Assembly (NCBI RefSeq): GCF_000421165.1
Contig: NZ_ATWI01000008.1
Coordinates: forward strand, 186,001-250,000
Direction: 5' to 3'
Source: Marinobacter daepoensis DSM 16072
Lineage (GTDB): Bacteria; Pseudomonadota; Gammaproteobacteria; Pseudomonadales; Oleiphilaceae
Length of the DNA: 64,000 nt
Positions 10,328-18,476 of this stretch are shown in pieces; position 1 is the first letter of the stretch; each line of letters begins with the position of its first letter. The notes below the pieces were generated by a model. That model was given only the letters and a program-made list of their open reading frames with translations, had not been told where the DNA came from and did no database searches. A program made the translations under genes and the position numbers.

Positions 10328-11251
10328 ATGTCCGCTGCGCTGGCCCTGTCGCTCAAACTTCTGCCGCTTTATGTCACCGTTGCCCTGGGCTGGATTGCGG
10401 GGCGCTTTCTTGAAGCCAGTGGCCGGCACATTGCCGGAATCATGTTGTACATCGTGACTCCGTCGGTGGTGTTCTCCGGTGTGATGGCTGCTCCGCTGAC
10501 CCCGGAAGTGATTCTGTTGCCTGCGCTGGTGTTTGGTTTCTGTACCGTGATTTCCCTGATTCACATGGCGCTGGCCCGAAGGCTGCTCTCGGACGGCAGT
10601 GCGGCGGTGATCCCGTTGTCGGTGGCGACCGGTAATACCGGCTATTTCGGCATTCCTGTGGCCTTGCTTCTGTTCGGAGAGGAGGGGCTGGCGCTGTACA
10701 TTGTCTGCATGCTGGGCACAACGCTGTTCGAGACATCGGTCGGGTTCTATCTGGCGGCACGCGGCAAATACAGCATCCGTGACTCGTTGCGAAGGGTAGT
10801 CCGGCTGCCAGCCGTGTATGCCTTTCTGGCGGCGGTTCTGCTGAACCTGTCAGAGATCTCTATACCGGAAGTGTTTGTGCCTCTGTTCGATAACCTGCGG
10901 GGTGCCTATAGCATTCTGGGGATGATGATTATCGGCATGGGCATCACCAGCTTCCGGGGGCTGGCGGGGAACCCAAGGTTCACCGCCCTCGCATTTTTCG
11001 GAAAGTTTGTTGCCTGGCCTGCGCTGGCGCTTGCTTTCTGGTGGCTTGATGGCCATTGGCTCGGGATATACAGCGAGGAGGTCCATCAGGCGATCTTCCT
11101 CATGTCGATCACACCGATTGCGGCCAACACCGTGGTGATCGCCACTTTGCTGGATGCCTCGCCCCGTCAGGCCGCCGGGACCACTCTCCTCAGCACCTTG
11201 TTTGCCCTCGGGTTTATCCCGGTGATGATTGCTCTGGTCTTCGGCGCCTGA
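10328..11251 (+). CDS. AEC (auxin efflux carrier) family transporter
   Basis: 307-aa inner-membrane protein with about ten helices and the AEC-family layout; the helix-breaking segments GNTGYFGIPVALLLFG and PIAANTVVIATLLD in the two halves are diagnostic. Bacterial members export or exchange small organic acids such as malonate or malate; the substrate here is unknown. TGGAGAG precedes the ATG at 10328. It is divergent from norC and converges on the CDF gene with six bases between stops, so it may share the norC intergenic region without being part of denitrification. Confidence 0.88.
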   Translation: MSAALALSLKLLPLYVTVALGWIAGRFLEASGRHIAGIMLYIVTPSVVFSGVMAAPLTPEVILLPALVFGFCTVISLIHMALARRLLSDGSAAVIPLSVATGNTGYFGIPVALLLFGEEGLALYIVCMLGTTLFETSVGFYLAARGKYSIRDSLRRVVRLPAVYAFLAAVLLNLSEISIPEVFVPLFDNLRGAYSILGMMIIGMGITSFRGLAGNPRFTALAFFGKFVAWPALALAFWWLDGHWLGIYSEEVHQAIFLMSITPIAANTVVIATLLDASPRQAAGTTLLSTLFALGFIPVMIALVFGA

Positions 11252-11257
11252 GGTTGA

Positions 11258-11899
11258 TCAGGACTCGCTGGTCTGCAGCCGGGCATCCCGTCTGGCCGTC
11301 TCAATGTCCGAGCGGGCATGACGAACCACGCTGATGCCGGCGCTGATGGCGAGCGTACCCATAATGGCCGCCACTATCAGGTCTGGCCAGGCGCTTCCGG
11401 TGCCGAATACCCCAAGGGCTGCGGCCATGACCGCCAGATTGCCGATGGCGTCGTTGCGGCTGCAGAGCCAGACCGACCGCATGTCGGAGTCACCGTCGCG
11501 GAAACGGAACAGTATCACCGCAACCCCCACGTTGGCGGCAAGTGCCAGAAGACCCACCAGACCCATGGTCAGGGGCTCGGGGGCGACGCCGCTCTGCAGA
11601 ACCCAGACAGCCCGGCTCCAGACGACGATCCCAAACAGTGCCATGGTTAATCCTTTGACCATGGCTGCACGGCCTCGCCAGAGCATGCCCATACCCAGAA
11701 CGCTCAGAGACAACAGGTAGTTGGCGCTGTCGCCAAAGAAATCGATGGCATCTGCCATCAGGGCAACGGAGCCCGATTGCATACTGGCGACCCCTTCCAC
11801 AAGAAACATGGCCAGATTGACCCACAGAGCAATCCAGAGTGCTTTACGGAATCCCGGAGCGGGTGTTTTGGGTTCGGGAGCAGAACAGGAGCACGCCAT
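11258..11899 (-). CDS. Short cation diffusion facilitator-type metal transporter
   Basis: 213-aa membrane protein with the CDF transmembrane core (helix 2 segment LMADAIDFFGDSAN, helix 5 segment SRNDAIGNLAV) but no C-terminal cytoplasmic dimer domain, so about 90 residues shorter than CzcD-type proteins. The metal-site pairs read DxxxD (helix 2) and DxxxN (helix 5), not the HxxxD/HxxxD of zinc CDFs. The N-terminus starts MACSCS, which could bind metal. It is preceded by a MerR-type promoter and lies next to a CadR/PbrR-like regulator, so divalent heavy-metal efflux is likely. Looks like a natural short form; both ends are clean. Confidence 0.85.
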   Translation of the reverse strand: MACSCSAPEPKTPAPGFRKALWIALWVNLAMFLVEGVASMQSGSVALMADAIDFFGDSANYLLSLSVLGMGMLWRGRAAMVKGLTMALFGIVVWSRAVWVLQSGVAPEPLTMGLVGLLALAANVGVAVILFRFRDGDSDMRSVWLCSRNDAIGNLAVMAAALGVFGTGSAWPDLIVAAIMGTLAISAGISVVRHARSDIETARRDARLQTSES

Positions 11900-11930
11900 A
11901 GAGACCTCGAATGAGTGAAATGAGGCCTCT

Positions 11931-11961
11931 ATTAAAAACCCTGTAGTTGCTACAGGGTCAA
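11931..11961 (-). promoter_or_regulatory. MerR-type operator/promoter of the CDF gene
   Basis: On the minus strand, -35 TTGACC (11961-11956) and -10 TTTAAT (11936-11931) are separated by 19 bp, the overlong spacer typical of MerR-regulated promoters. Filling the spacer is a perfect inverted repeat ACCCTGTAG-TTG-CTACAGGGT (11938-11958), close to known CadR/PbrR/ZntR operators. It lies between the cadR-like stop and the CDF start, so the regulator gene just upstream is the obvious partner. Confidence 0.88.
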
Positions 11962-11967
11962 CACCCT

Positions 11968-12429
11968 TTAGTCATGATGTCCGGGTCTGTGGCTTCCCGG
12001 CACATGGTTGTCATCCTGAGGCTCCGGGATATTGGTCAGTTCTTCGCTGAGGCTTCCGAGGATTCCGCATTCACGGATGGTCCCGGGGTCTGAGCAGGCG
12101 TCCTGGAGGTTGACCAGTATCTGTTCCAGACTGGTGAGTTCTCTGAGACGTGCCCTGACGTGAGACAGGTGCCTGGCCAGCAGCTCATTGACGTCGGAAC
12201 AGTCAGCCGTGGGCTTCTCTGCCAGCCGGATCAGTTCCCGGATTTCATCCTGGGCCATGTCCAGGTTTCGGCAGCGTCGGATGAACAGCAGGCGGTCGAG
12301 GTGTTCTTCCCGGTAGCTGCGATAACCGTTGTCTCCCCGGTCGGGTTCCGGCATCAGTCCGATCTTCTCAAAGTAGCGTATGGTTTCGACCGGAACACCG
12401 GTCTGCCGTGACAGTTCCCCAATTTTCAT
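11968..12429 (-). CDS. cadR: MerR-family heavy-metal regulator (CadR/PbrR-like)
   Basis: 153-aa regulator: N-terminal MerR helix-turn-helix (MKIGELSRQTGVPVETIRYF), a long dimerisation helix, and metal-site cysteines in ADCSDVN, DACSD and ECGILG, the pattern of Cd/Pb-responsive MerR proteins. The tail ends in a His-rich stretch (VPGSHRPGHHD), also seen in CadR. ATG at 12429 chosen because it begins at the canonical MKIGEL; the frame extends further upstream without reason. It probably activates the CDF gene through the operator at 11938-11958. Confidence 0.92.
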   Translation of the reverse strand: MKIGELSRQTGVPVETIRYFEKIGLMPEPDRGDNGYRSYREEHLDRLLFIRRCRNLDMAQDEIRELIRLAEKPTADCSDVNELLARHLSHVRARLRELTSLEQILVNLQDACSDPGTIRECGILGSLSEELTNIPEPQDDNHVPGSHRPGHHD

Positions 12430-12534
12430 GGAATAGTCCTTGTAATACCTGACGGTGGTCAAATCTTAACCCAGTGGGCTGTGATTTCGTTGTGGTACAG
12501 TGACGCAATCGATTCATGGAATGAGGAGGCCCCC

Positions 12535-14154
12535 GTGCTGGAGCGGCTGCAACACCGGCTGGGACTGCAGACGATACCCGGAGTTTTCTTTACCTCGGCC
12601 GGCATCGCTGTGCTGTTTGTCGCACTGGCCATTCCCTATGATAAGGCGGTTGCTGCAAGCTTTGGCGAGCTGACGGGCTGGGTGGCCCGCAACCTTGGCT
12701 GGTTCTATATCCTGTCGGTCTCTTCTTTGCTGGTATTCCTGCTGGCGCTGGCGGTCAGCCGTTATGGCCGTATTCGCCTGGGGGCGGACGATAGCCGTCC
12801 CGACTACTCCAACTTAACCTGGTTCACCATGTTGTTTGCGGCCGGCATTGGCACCATCCTGATGTTCTGGGGGGTGGCGGAGCCCATCTCACACTTTGCC
12901 CGCCCGCCATTTGATGGGGTTGAAAGCGGATCAGAGCAGGCGGCCAGTAGCGCCATGACCATTGCGCTTTACCATTTCGGCCTGCACACCTGGACAATTT
13001 TTGCGATGCCCGGCCTGGCCATTGGCTACTTTGCCTATCGCCATCATCTGCCCATGCGCATCAGCAGTCTGTTTTATCCGATACTTGGTGAACGAACCTT
13101 TGGCCCCTGGGGCTGGGCCGTGGATGTCATTGCGGTACTGGGTACCCTGTTTGGTGTGGCCACGTCACTCGGGTTGGGAACCTTGCAGCTGAACAGTGGC
13201 CTGAACTATCTGTTTGGCGTGCCTGCGTCGGGTCTGGTTCAGGTGTTGCTGATTGCGGTTATCGCCAGTATTGCTGCAACTTCGGTAGCCCTTGGTCTTG
13301 ATAAGGGCGTTCGTCGGCTTTCCCAATTGAACATCCTGCTGGCACTTGGTCTCCTTTTGTTTGTATTTGTGGTCGGCCCGACCGTGTTCATTGCCGAGGG
13401 GATGGTCCAGAGTGTGGGGGATTACTTTGATGCCTTGCCCTGGCTGGCGTTCTGGACGGAAACCTTCCGGGAGAGCGACTGGCAGCGCAACTGGACCTTG
13501 TTCTACTGGGCCTGGACCATCTCCTGGGCACCCTATGTTGGTATTTTCATTGCCCGTATTTCCCGGGGGCGCACCATTCGGGAGTTTGTCGCGGGGGTGT
13601 TGTTTGCGCCGACGGCCTTCACTCTGGTCTGGTTCGGTATATTTGGGCTTTCTGCGATTCACGTTGAGATGTCCGGGCAGATTCCGTTGGCTGAGCAGGT
13701 CCGGACAGATCCGTCGGTCGCCATTTTTGCGTTTCTGGAAGCTTTTCCACTGGCCGAAACGGCTTCTGCCTTGAGTGTTGTGATCATTGTGATCTTTTTC
13801 ACTACGTCGTCCGATTCCGCATCGTTGGTGATCGATATGCTGACCCGGCGGGATGATCAGCCTTCCCTGGTGCGCCAGCGTATTTTCTGGGCCGCAACCC
13901 AGGGCGTTATTGCGGCAACGCTGTTGCTGGCCGGTGGGCTTGAGGCTCTGCAGAACGTGATTACCTCCCTTGGATTACCGTTCTGTATTCTGCTCGTCTT
14001 CATGGCTGTGTCACTCTATCGGGCACTGCATGCGGATTACCGGGGGTACAGTGTGGATGATTTGGTGCGCGGGCGGGCTTTTCCGGAGGTGGAAGCAGGC
14101 GCAGACCCCAAACAGGAGACTGAGTATGTACCGGAAGCTATTGATCGCGATTGA
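12535..14154 (+). CDS. BCCT-family osmolyte transporter
   Basis: 539-aa, 12-helix betaine/choline/carnitine transporter. The family signature in helix 8 reads FYWAWTISWAPYVG followed by ARISRGRTIREF. The position after WAW, a Trp in BetP-type proteins, is Thr here, so substrate preference may differ. Family members use Na+ or H+ to import compatible solutes for osmoprotection. GTG at 12535 chosen for the strong AGGAGG 6 bases upstream; an upstream GTG at 12481 has none. The last 29 bases overlap the UspA gene, making it the first gene of the antiporter operon. Confidence 0.9.
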   Translation: MLERLQHRLGLQTIPGVFFTSAGIAVLFVALAIPYDKAVAASFGELTGWVARNLGWFYILSVSSLLVFLLALAVSRYGRIRLGADDSRPDYSNLTWFTMLFAAGIGTILMFWGVAEPISHFARPPFDGVESGSEQAASSAMTIALYHFGLHTWTIFAMPGLAIGYFAYRHHLPMRISSLFYPILGERTFGPWGWAVDVIAVLGTLFGVATSLGLGTLQLNSGLNYLFGVPASGLVQVLLIAVIASIAATSVALGLDKGVRRLSQLNILLALGLLLFVFVVGPTVFIAEGMVQSVGDYFDALPWLAFWTETFRESDWQRNWTLFYWAWTISWAPYVGIFIARISRGRTIREFVAGVLFAPTAFTLVWFGIFGLSAIHVEMSGQIPLAEQVRTDPSVAIFAFLEAFPLAETASALSVVIIVIFFTTSSDSASLVIDMLTRRDDQPSLVRQRIFWAATQGVIAATLLLAGGLEALQNVITSLGLPFCILLVFMAVSLYRALHADYRGYSVDDLVRGRAFPEVEAGADPKQETEYVPEAIDRD

Positions 14155-14578
14155 TCCGGAAGACGATGGAGAGGGCAAGCAAGCGCTGGGTGCGGCACTG
14201 CCACTGCTGGACGACAGCGGCGAATTGCACCTTGCCAGTGTATTCAATCCGGGTGGCTCTGGTTTCTTTCCCCATGTGACCGAGGATGCACCAGAGGATA
14301 AGGAGGCCGGAGTGCGACATCATCTGGACCTGATTGCGCGGAAATACCTGCCGCTGAATCAGGCGGCCAGTTTGCATGTTGTTGCGGGTACGGCTGGAGA
14401 AAAACTGGTGGCGCTGGCCGGCCAGCTGGGTGCGGACCTGATGATCCTGGTTTCCCGTGGTGGTAGTGGCCACTGGCCTTTGAGGCGTGCCACTGTTGAA
14501 TATGTGTCGGTGAATGCACCGTGTGCTGTTCTTGTGCTTCCGTCACGGGATAAGCCTGAAGTCGAGTGTGAGGATTGA
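14126..14578 (+). CDS. Universal stress protein (UspA family)
   Basis: 150-aa cytoplasmic UspA-fold protein. The N-terminus YRKLLIAIDPEDDGEG and the C-terminal ATP-loop-like region (LVSRGGSGHWPLRRATVEYVSVNAPCAVLVLP) match the family; the usual G-2x-G-9x-G(S/T) loop is altered, so nucleotide binding is uncertain. It overlaps the BCCT transporter end (ATG at 14126 with AGGAG before it), and mnhE starts 26 bases after it. UspA proteins next to transporters often modulate their activity; that role is inference. Confidence 0.88.
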   Translation: MYRKLLIAIDPEDDGEGKQALGAALPLLDDSGELHLASVFNPGGSGFFPHVTEDAPEDKEAGVRHHLDLIARKYLPLNQAASLHVVAGTAGEKLVALAGQLGADLMILVSRGGSGHWPLRRATVEYVSVNAPCAVLVLPSRDKPEVECED

Positions 14579-14604
14579 TCCACCTGTCCGCCTAAGGAGA
14601 GCCA

Positions 14605-15117
14605 ATGCTCAGATATCAAGGGAGCCGTCTGTGGCCATTGAGTCTAAGAACGCTGTGTCTCCTGGCCGTGTGGTGGGCGTTGACCCTGGGTGAACCTTCG
14701 GCCCTTGGGTTTGGTTTGGTCGTAGCCGTTCTGGCGGCCAGGCTGTCAGTTATGCTCTTTCCCCCGTCGGGTTATCGGTTGTCTTTGCCCGGCCTTGTTC
14801 GTTTCGCCGGATACTTTCTGGTGAAGTCGCTGATTGCGGGCCTTGATGTAGCCCGACGTCTCCTGAAACCCGTTGTTGATGTCCACCCTGGACAGATCCG
14901 GGTTCGTCTACGGTTACCTGATGGCTCTCCCCGGTGGTTGCTGGCCAACACGCTGTCGCTGATGCCCGGGACCCTGAGCGTCCGGTTTGAGGGCGAGTGG
15001 CTCTGGCTGCATTGTCTTGATACCCGTCAGGCGGTGGTTCGGGATGTGCGGACGACTGAGGCCCGTGTCGCCACGGTGTTCGGCTTGTCTCTGAGCGAAG
15101 AGGAGGCGAAATCATGA
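14605..15117 (+). CDS. mnhE: Mrp/Mnh antiporter subunit E (MbhA-like)
   Basis: 170-aa membrane protein of the MnhE/MrpE family: N-terminal helices, the segment RFAGYFLVKSLIAGLDVARR, and the cytoplasmic region ANTLSLMPGTLSV that is the best family marker. Subunit of a multisubunit cation/proton antiporter. AAGGAG precedes the ATG at 14605. The stop overlaps the mnhF start by four bases. It opens the E-F-G run that corresponds to MbhA-B-C. Confidence 0.93.
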   Translation: MLRYQGSRLWPLSLRTLCLLAVWWALTLGEPSALGFGLVVAVLAARLSVMLFPPSGYRLSLPGLVRFAGYFLVKSLIAGLDVARRLLKPVVDVHPGQIRVRLRLPDGSPRWLLANTLSLMPGTLSVRFEGEWLWLHCLDTRQAVVRDVRTTEARVATVFGLSLSEEEAKS

Positions 15118-15416
15118 CGGCTGTGCTCAATGCTGTGGCGGCAATTCTTCTGTTCACTCTGTTGGTGGCCCTGGTCAGGATCTGGCGGGGCCCTGATCCC
15201 GCAGACAGAATGCTGGCCTCCCAGTTGTTCGGGACGACGGGGGTAGGCTTCCTTCTGGTGCTCTCGGAAGCTCTCGAGGCTCCGGCCTTGGTGGATGTCG
15301 CCCTGACGCTGGCTCTGTTGTCGGTGCTGGCCCTGGTCGCCTTTGTGACTCGCGTGGCGCCCTCCGTATCAGGTGACGGGAGGAGTGGGGCCAACGAGGA
15401 GGATCGCAATGCCTGA
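15114..15416 (+). CDS. mnhF: Mrp/Mnh antiporter subunit F (MbhB-like)
   Basis: 100-aa protein with three helices and the MnhF family signature RIWRGPDPADRMLASQL. Overlaps mnhE (ATGA) and the start of mnhG. The C-terminal tail after residue 82 is polar and variable, as usual. Structural membrane subunit of the antiporter complex. Confidence 0.93.
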   Translation: MTAVLNAVAAILLFTLLVALVRIWRGPDPADRMLASQLFGTTGVGFLLVLSEALEAPALVDVALTLALLSVLALVAFVTRVAPSVSGDGRSGANEEDRNA

Positions 15417-15732
15417 TCTGCTTATTAAAGGCTGGCAGTGGATTTGTCTTGCCGTCGGAGGTGGCTTTTTTGCTATCGGTACACTGGGGCTGTTCCGTTT
15501 TTCCGACACCCTTTCACGGGTCCATGCCCTGACCAAAGTGGATAACCTGGGCCTGGGGTTTATCGTCATCGGGTTATTGCCAGCGGTGGAGTCGGTGGCT
15601 GGAGGCGTCAAGCTGATGCTGGTCTGGGGAGCCGCACTGGCTGCCAGCGCCACCTCTGCCCACCTGGTGGCGAGGACGGTTCAGCGTCGGCCCGGGATGA
15701 CGCTGAACGAGGAGTATCAGCGTGATGACTGA
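15409..15732 (+). CDS. mnhG: Mrp/Mnh antiporter subunit G (MbhC-like)
   Basis: 107-aa, three-helix MnhG/PhaG-family protein; the segment GTLGLFRFSDTLSRVHALTK is diagnostic. ATG at 15409 overlaps the mnhF end; its stop overlaps the next gene. Structural subunit of the complex. Confidence 0.93.
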   Translation: MPDLLIKGWQWICLAVGGGFFAIGTLGLFRFSDTLSRVHALTKVDNLGLGFIVIGLLPAVESVAGGVKLMLVWGAALAASATSAHLVARTVQRRPGMTLNEEYQRDD

Positions 15733-16003
15733 CTGGCTGATTGACCTGACTCTCGTGGTGGCGTTGCTGGTTACAGGGGCGGCGACCTTGTTATCCCGTG
15801 ATCTGTTCCGGGCTGTGGTGATGTTTATAGCTTTTGGGCTTCTGATGTCTCTGGGCTGGGTGCGATTACACGCGCCCGACATCGCTTTGGCTGAGGCTGC
15901 CATCGGAGCAGGCCTCAGTGGTGTTCTGTTGCTGGACGCGGCGAGACATCTGGGGGAGGTGCGTCGCCCGAGTCAACGCGGGGAAGGTGAGGAGTCGGAT
16001 TGA
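15725..16003 (+). CDS. DUF4040/MbhD-like antiporter subunit
   Basis: 92-aa, three-helix protein matching the piece of MrpA that is a separate subunit (MbhD) in archaeal Mbh/Mbs complexes; diagnostic segment RLHAPDIALAEAAIGAG. ATG at 15725 (or GTG at 15722) overlaps the mnhG end; the stop overlaps the next ATG. Its presence as a separate gene is what makes this operon Mbh-like rather than a standard MrpABCDEFG set. Confidence 0.88.
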   Translation: MTDWLIDLTLVVALLVTGAATLLSRDLFRAVVMFIAFGLLMSLGWVRLHAPDIALAEAAIGAGLSGVLLLDAARHLGEVRRPSQRGEGEESD

Positions 16004-16701
16004 TGGGACGGCTCACGTTGGTGACGGCGGGTATGGTGTTTTCCGGTGTTTTTGCGGGGCTGGCATGGGCGGTCTGGACCATTGCTGAAGCTCCGGTACC
16101 GGTCAGCTTGCCGACCCTGGTGTCTGAAAACCTGCAGGCCGCAGGGGTAGAGCATCCGGTCACAGCGGTACTGCTGAATTTCCGAAGTTACGACACCCTG
16201 TTGGAAATTGCGGTGCTGGTGATCGCTGGCATTGCCGGGATTTCGATGTCGAGGACCCGTTCTCTGGAAGATCCCGGGCTGAGAACTTCGGATTCCCTGC
16301 TGTATGCCCTTGAACGATGGTTTTTCCCGGTAATGATGCTCTTTGCCGGTTACCTGTTATGGGCGGGCTCAGATCGCCCGGGAGGTGCCTTTCAGGCGGG
16401 CTCGGTTCTTGCAGCTACCGCAGTGCTGATGCGCCTGGGGGGTGTGCCCATGGACTTTCTGAGGCCGGGCGTCATGCTTCGGTTGGGGTTGACGGTTGGG
16501 TTTTCTGTGTTTCTGGTGGTGGCACTGGCGAGCGCCCTGGATGGCGATGTTTTCCTGCAATACCCCGAGGTGATCACCAAGCCCTTAATCGTTCTGATCG
16601 AAACCGGGTTGACCCTGTCCATCGCGATGGTGCTGCTGGCGTTATTTGTTGCGGCTCCCATCGACCCGGCCGAGGAGCTGGAAGAGGGAGGGGCAGAATG
16701 A
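16003..16701 (+). CDS. mnhB: MbhE-MnhB fusion-type antiporter subunit
   Basis: 232-aa membrane protein. Residues about 1-80 resemble MbhE (the end of MrpA; segment ENLQAAGVEHPVTAVLLNFR is diagnostic, including TAVLLNFRSYDTLLE), and residues about 90-225 are a MnhB/MrpB domain (GSDRPGGAFQAGSVLAA). ATG at 16003 overlaps the preceding stop (TGATG). The next gene starts inside its last codons. Two Mbh subunits appear combined into one protein. Confidence 0.88.
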   Translation: MGRLTLVTAGMVFSGVFAGLAWAVWTIAEAPVPVSLPTLVSENLQAAGVEHPVTAVLLNFRSYDTLLEIAVLVIAGIAGISMSRTRSLEDPGLRTSDSLLYALERWFFPVMMLFAGYLLWAGSDRPGGAFQAGSVLAATAVLMRLGGVPMDFLRPGVMLRLGLTVGFSVFLVVALASALDGDVFLQYPEVITKPLIVLIETGLTLSIAMVLLALFVAAPIDPAEELEEGGAE

Positions 16702-17015
16702 GCGTTTCTCTGCTGTATGCGTTTGCGGGTGTTGCCCTGTGTGCGATGGGAGGGCTGGGATTCACGGTTTTGGAGCACTTGTTGAGGAAGCTCCTGGCTT
16801 TCAATCTTATGGGCTCCGGTGTGTTTCTGGTGTTGGTTGGGCTGGCTCAGCATCGTGGTGTTCCCGATCCGGTGCCGCAGGCAATGGTGTTGACCGGCAT
16901 CGTTGTCACCATTGCGGCCACGGCGCTGGCAGTCGTCCTTATGCGGCGTTACTACCATCTCTCTGGTCAGACTGGTTTGGTGGTTTGTGAAGAACGGAAG
17001 GAGCCGATGGAGTGA
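16698..17015 (+). CDS. mnhC: Mrp/Mnh antiporter subunit C (NuoK-like)
   Basis: 105-aa, three-helix NuoK/MnhC-family protein; the segment HLLRKLLAFNLMGSGVFLV and the end PDPVPQAMVLTGIVVTIAATAL identify it. ATG at 16698 overlaps the MnhB stop (ATGA); its own stop overlaps the GTG of the next gene. The frame is open far upstream inside mnhB, but that part is not NuoK-like. Confidence 0.93.
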   Translation: MSVSLLYAFAGVALCAMGGLGFTVLEHLLRKLLAFNLMGSGVFLVLVGLAQHRGVPDPVPQAMVLTGIVVTIAATALAVVLMRRYYHLSGQTGLVVCEERKEPME

Positions 17016-18475
17016 CGCCCTGGTTGATGGCGGGACTGCTGTTTACGCCCCTGGCCTGGGCTGTGCTGACACTGTTTCCGGCTTTCAGGTTGGGCAGAGT
17101 TCTGACCCGGTTGGGGATTCTGGCCCAGTTTCTGGTGGCGGCCGGGCTCTGGATGACGGTCGCTCAGGACGGAGGCTTTTACTATCCGTTGGGGGGATGG
17201 AAAGCCCCTTTGGGGATTGAGCTCCGGGTGGATGGTCTGGCGGTAACCTTTGTGGTGCTCACGGCCGTTGTGGCGTGCGCATGCGGCTGGCACGCAGGGG
17301 ATTATCTGTCGCCAGAGACGGGGCGACACCGTTACTTCTGGCCCCTGTTCTGGTTTCTCTGGGCGGGCTTGAACGGTGTCTGGCTGGGAGCGGATCTGTT
17401 CAATTTATACGTTGGTCTGGAGCTGATCAGCCTGTGTTCGGTCGGGCTGGTGGCTCTGGCGGGGAATGTTGGCGCATTGCGGGCGGCCATACGATATCTG
17501 TTGGCCGCGTTGTTAGGGTCCCTGGCCTACCTGTTGGGGGTGGCCCTGATATACGGCCAGTTCGGCTCCCTGTCGCTGGCCGGTATTCAGGCGCTGGTGG
17601 CTTCAGCCGAGTCTTTTCCCGGTGCCGGGGTTGGGTTGTTTATCATGATTCTCGGGTTAGCCTTGAAAACGGCACTGTTTCCGTTGCATGGCTGGTTGCC
17701 TCCTGCTCATGGTATCGCCAAGTCCCCGGTCAGTGCTCTGCTCTCTGCTCTTGTTGTAAAAGCTTCGTTCTACATAGCCGCAAGGCTATGGCTGGCTCTG
17801 GGAGAAGAACTGGGAAGTTTTGTGTTGGCCCAGGCCGTCGGTGTCGCCGGGGCGCTGGCCGTTATTCTGGGAAGCTGGCTGGCATTCTGCCAGTCCCGCC
17901 TGAAACAGGTTGTGGCCTACTCCTCGGTTGCTCAGATTGGTTATCTGTTCCTGTTGTTCCCTTTAACGTTTGGCGTTCCTGACAGTGTGGTTCAACTGGC
18001 TCAGCAGGGAATTGCGCTGCAGGTGATCAGTCATGCCCTGGCGAAAGCGGCGATGTTTCTGGCAGCGGGTAATCTCATCCTGTCTGTTGGCAGCAATCGG
18101 GTGGAGGCGTTGGCTGGGGTGAGTCGGTTCCTGCCATTTTCTCTGTTTTCGTTTGCTCTGGCGGGTGTGTCCCTGATGGGGTTGCCGCCAAGTGGGGGGT
18201 TTACGGCGAAATGGCTGCTTTTGCAGGCCAGCCTGGCCAGCGGCCAGTGGTGGTGGCTGGCGGTGCTGTTGCTGGGCGGGTTGCTGTCGGCTGCGTATGT
18301 GTTTCGCATATACAGGGCGTCGTTTGTTGAAAGCAGGGGACAGGATCAGTTTTATCATCCACCCAGGGTGCTGGAAGCAATACCGATGATGCTGGCTCTG
18401 ATGTCGCTCTGTCTGGGGTTTGTGTCTGAGCCGGTGCTGGCGGTCATGAGCCTGCCTTTTGAGGAGGGAGGATAG
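17012..18475 (+). CDS. mnhD: NuoL/M/N-like antiporter subunit 1 (MnhD/MbhH-like)
   Basis: 487-aa, about 14-helix proton-conducting membrane transporter. Key residues for ion movement are present: TM5 Glu137 (in NLYVGLELIS), TM7 Lys (GLALKTALFPLHGWLP), TM8 Lys (SALVVKASF) and TM12 Lys (GFTAKWLL). Glu137 sits at the position known to be essential in MrpD. GTG start at 17012 overlaps mnhC. It occupies the MbhH position. Confidence 0.93.
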   Translation: MTPWLMAGLLFTPLAWAVLTLFPAFRLGRVLTRLGILAQFLVAAGLWMTVAQDGGFYYPLGGWKAPLGIELRVDGLAVTFVVLTAVVACACGWHAGDYLSPETGRHRYFWPLFWFLWAGLNGVWLGADLFNLYVGLELISLCSVGLVALAGNVGALRAAIRYLLAALLGSLAYLLGVALIYGQFGSLSLAGIQALVASAESFPGAGVGLFIMILGLALKTALFPLHGWLPPAHGIAKSPVSALLSALVVKASFYIAARLWLALGEELGSFVLAQAVGVAGALAVILGSWLAFCQSRLKQVVAYSSVAQIGYLFLLFPLTFGVPDSVVQLAQQGIALQVISHALAKAAMFLAAGNLILSVGSNRVEALAGVSRFLPFSLFSFALAGVSLMGLPPSGGFTAKWLLLQASLASGQWWWLAVLLLGGLLSAAYVFRIYRASFVESRGQDQFYHPPRVLEAIPMMLALMSLCLGFVSEPVLAVMSLPFEEGG

Positions 18476-18476
18476 T

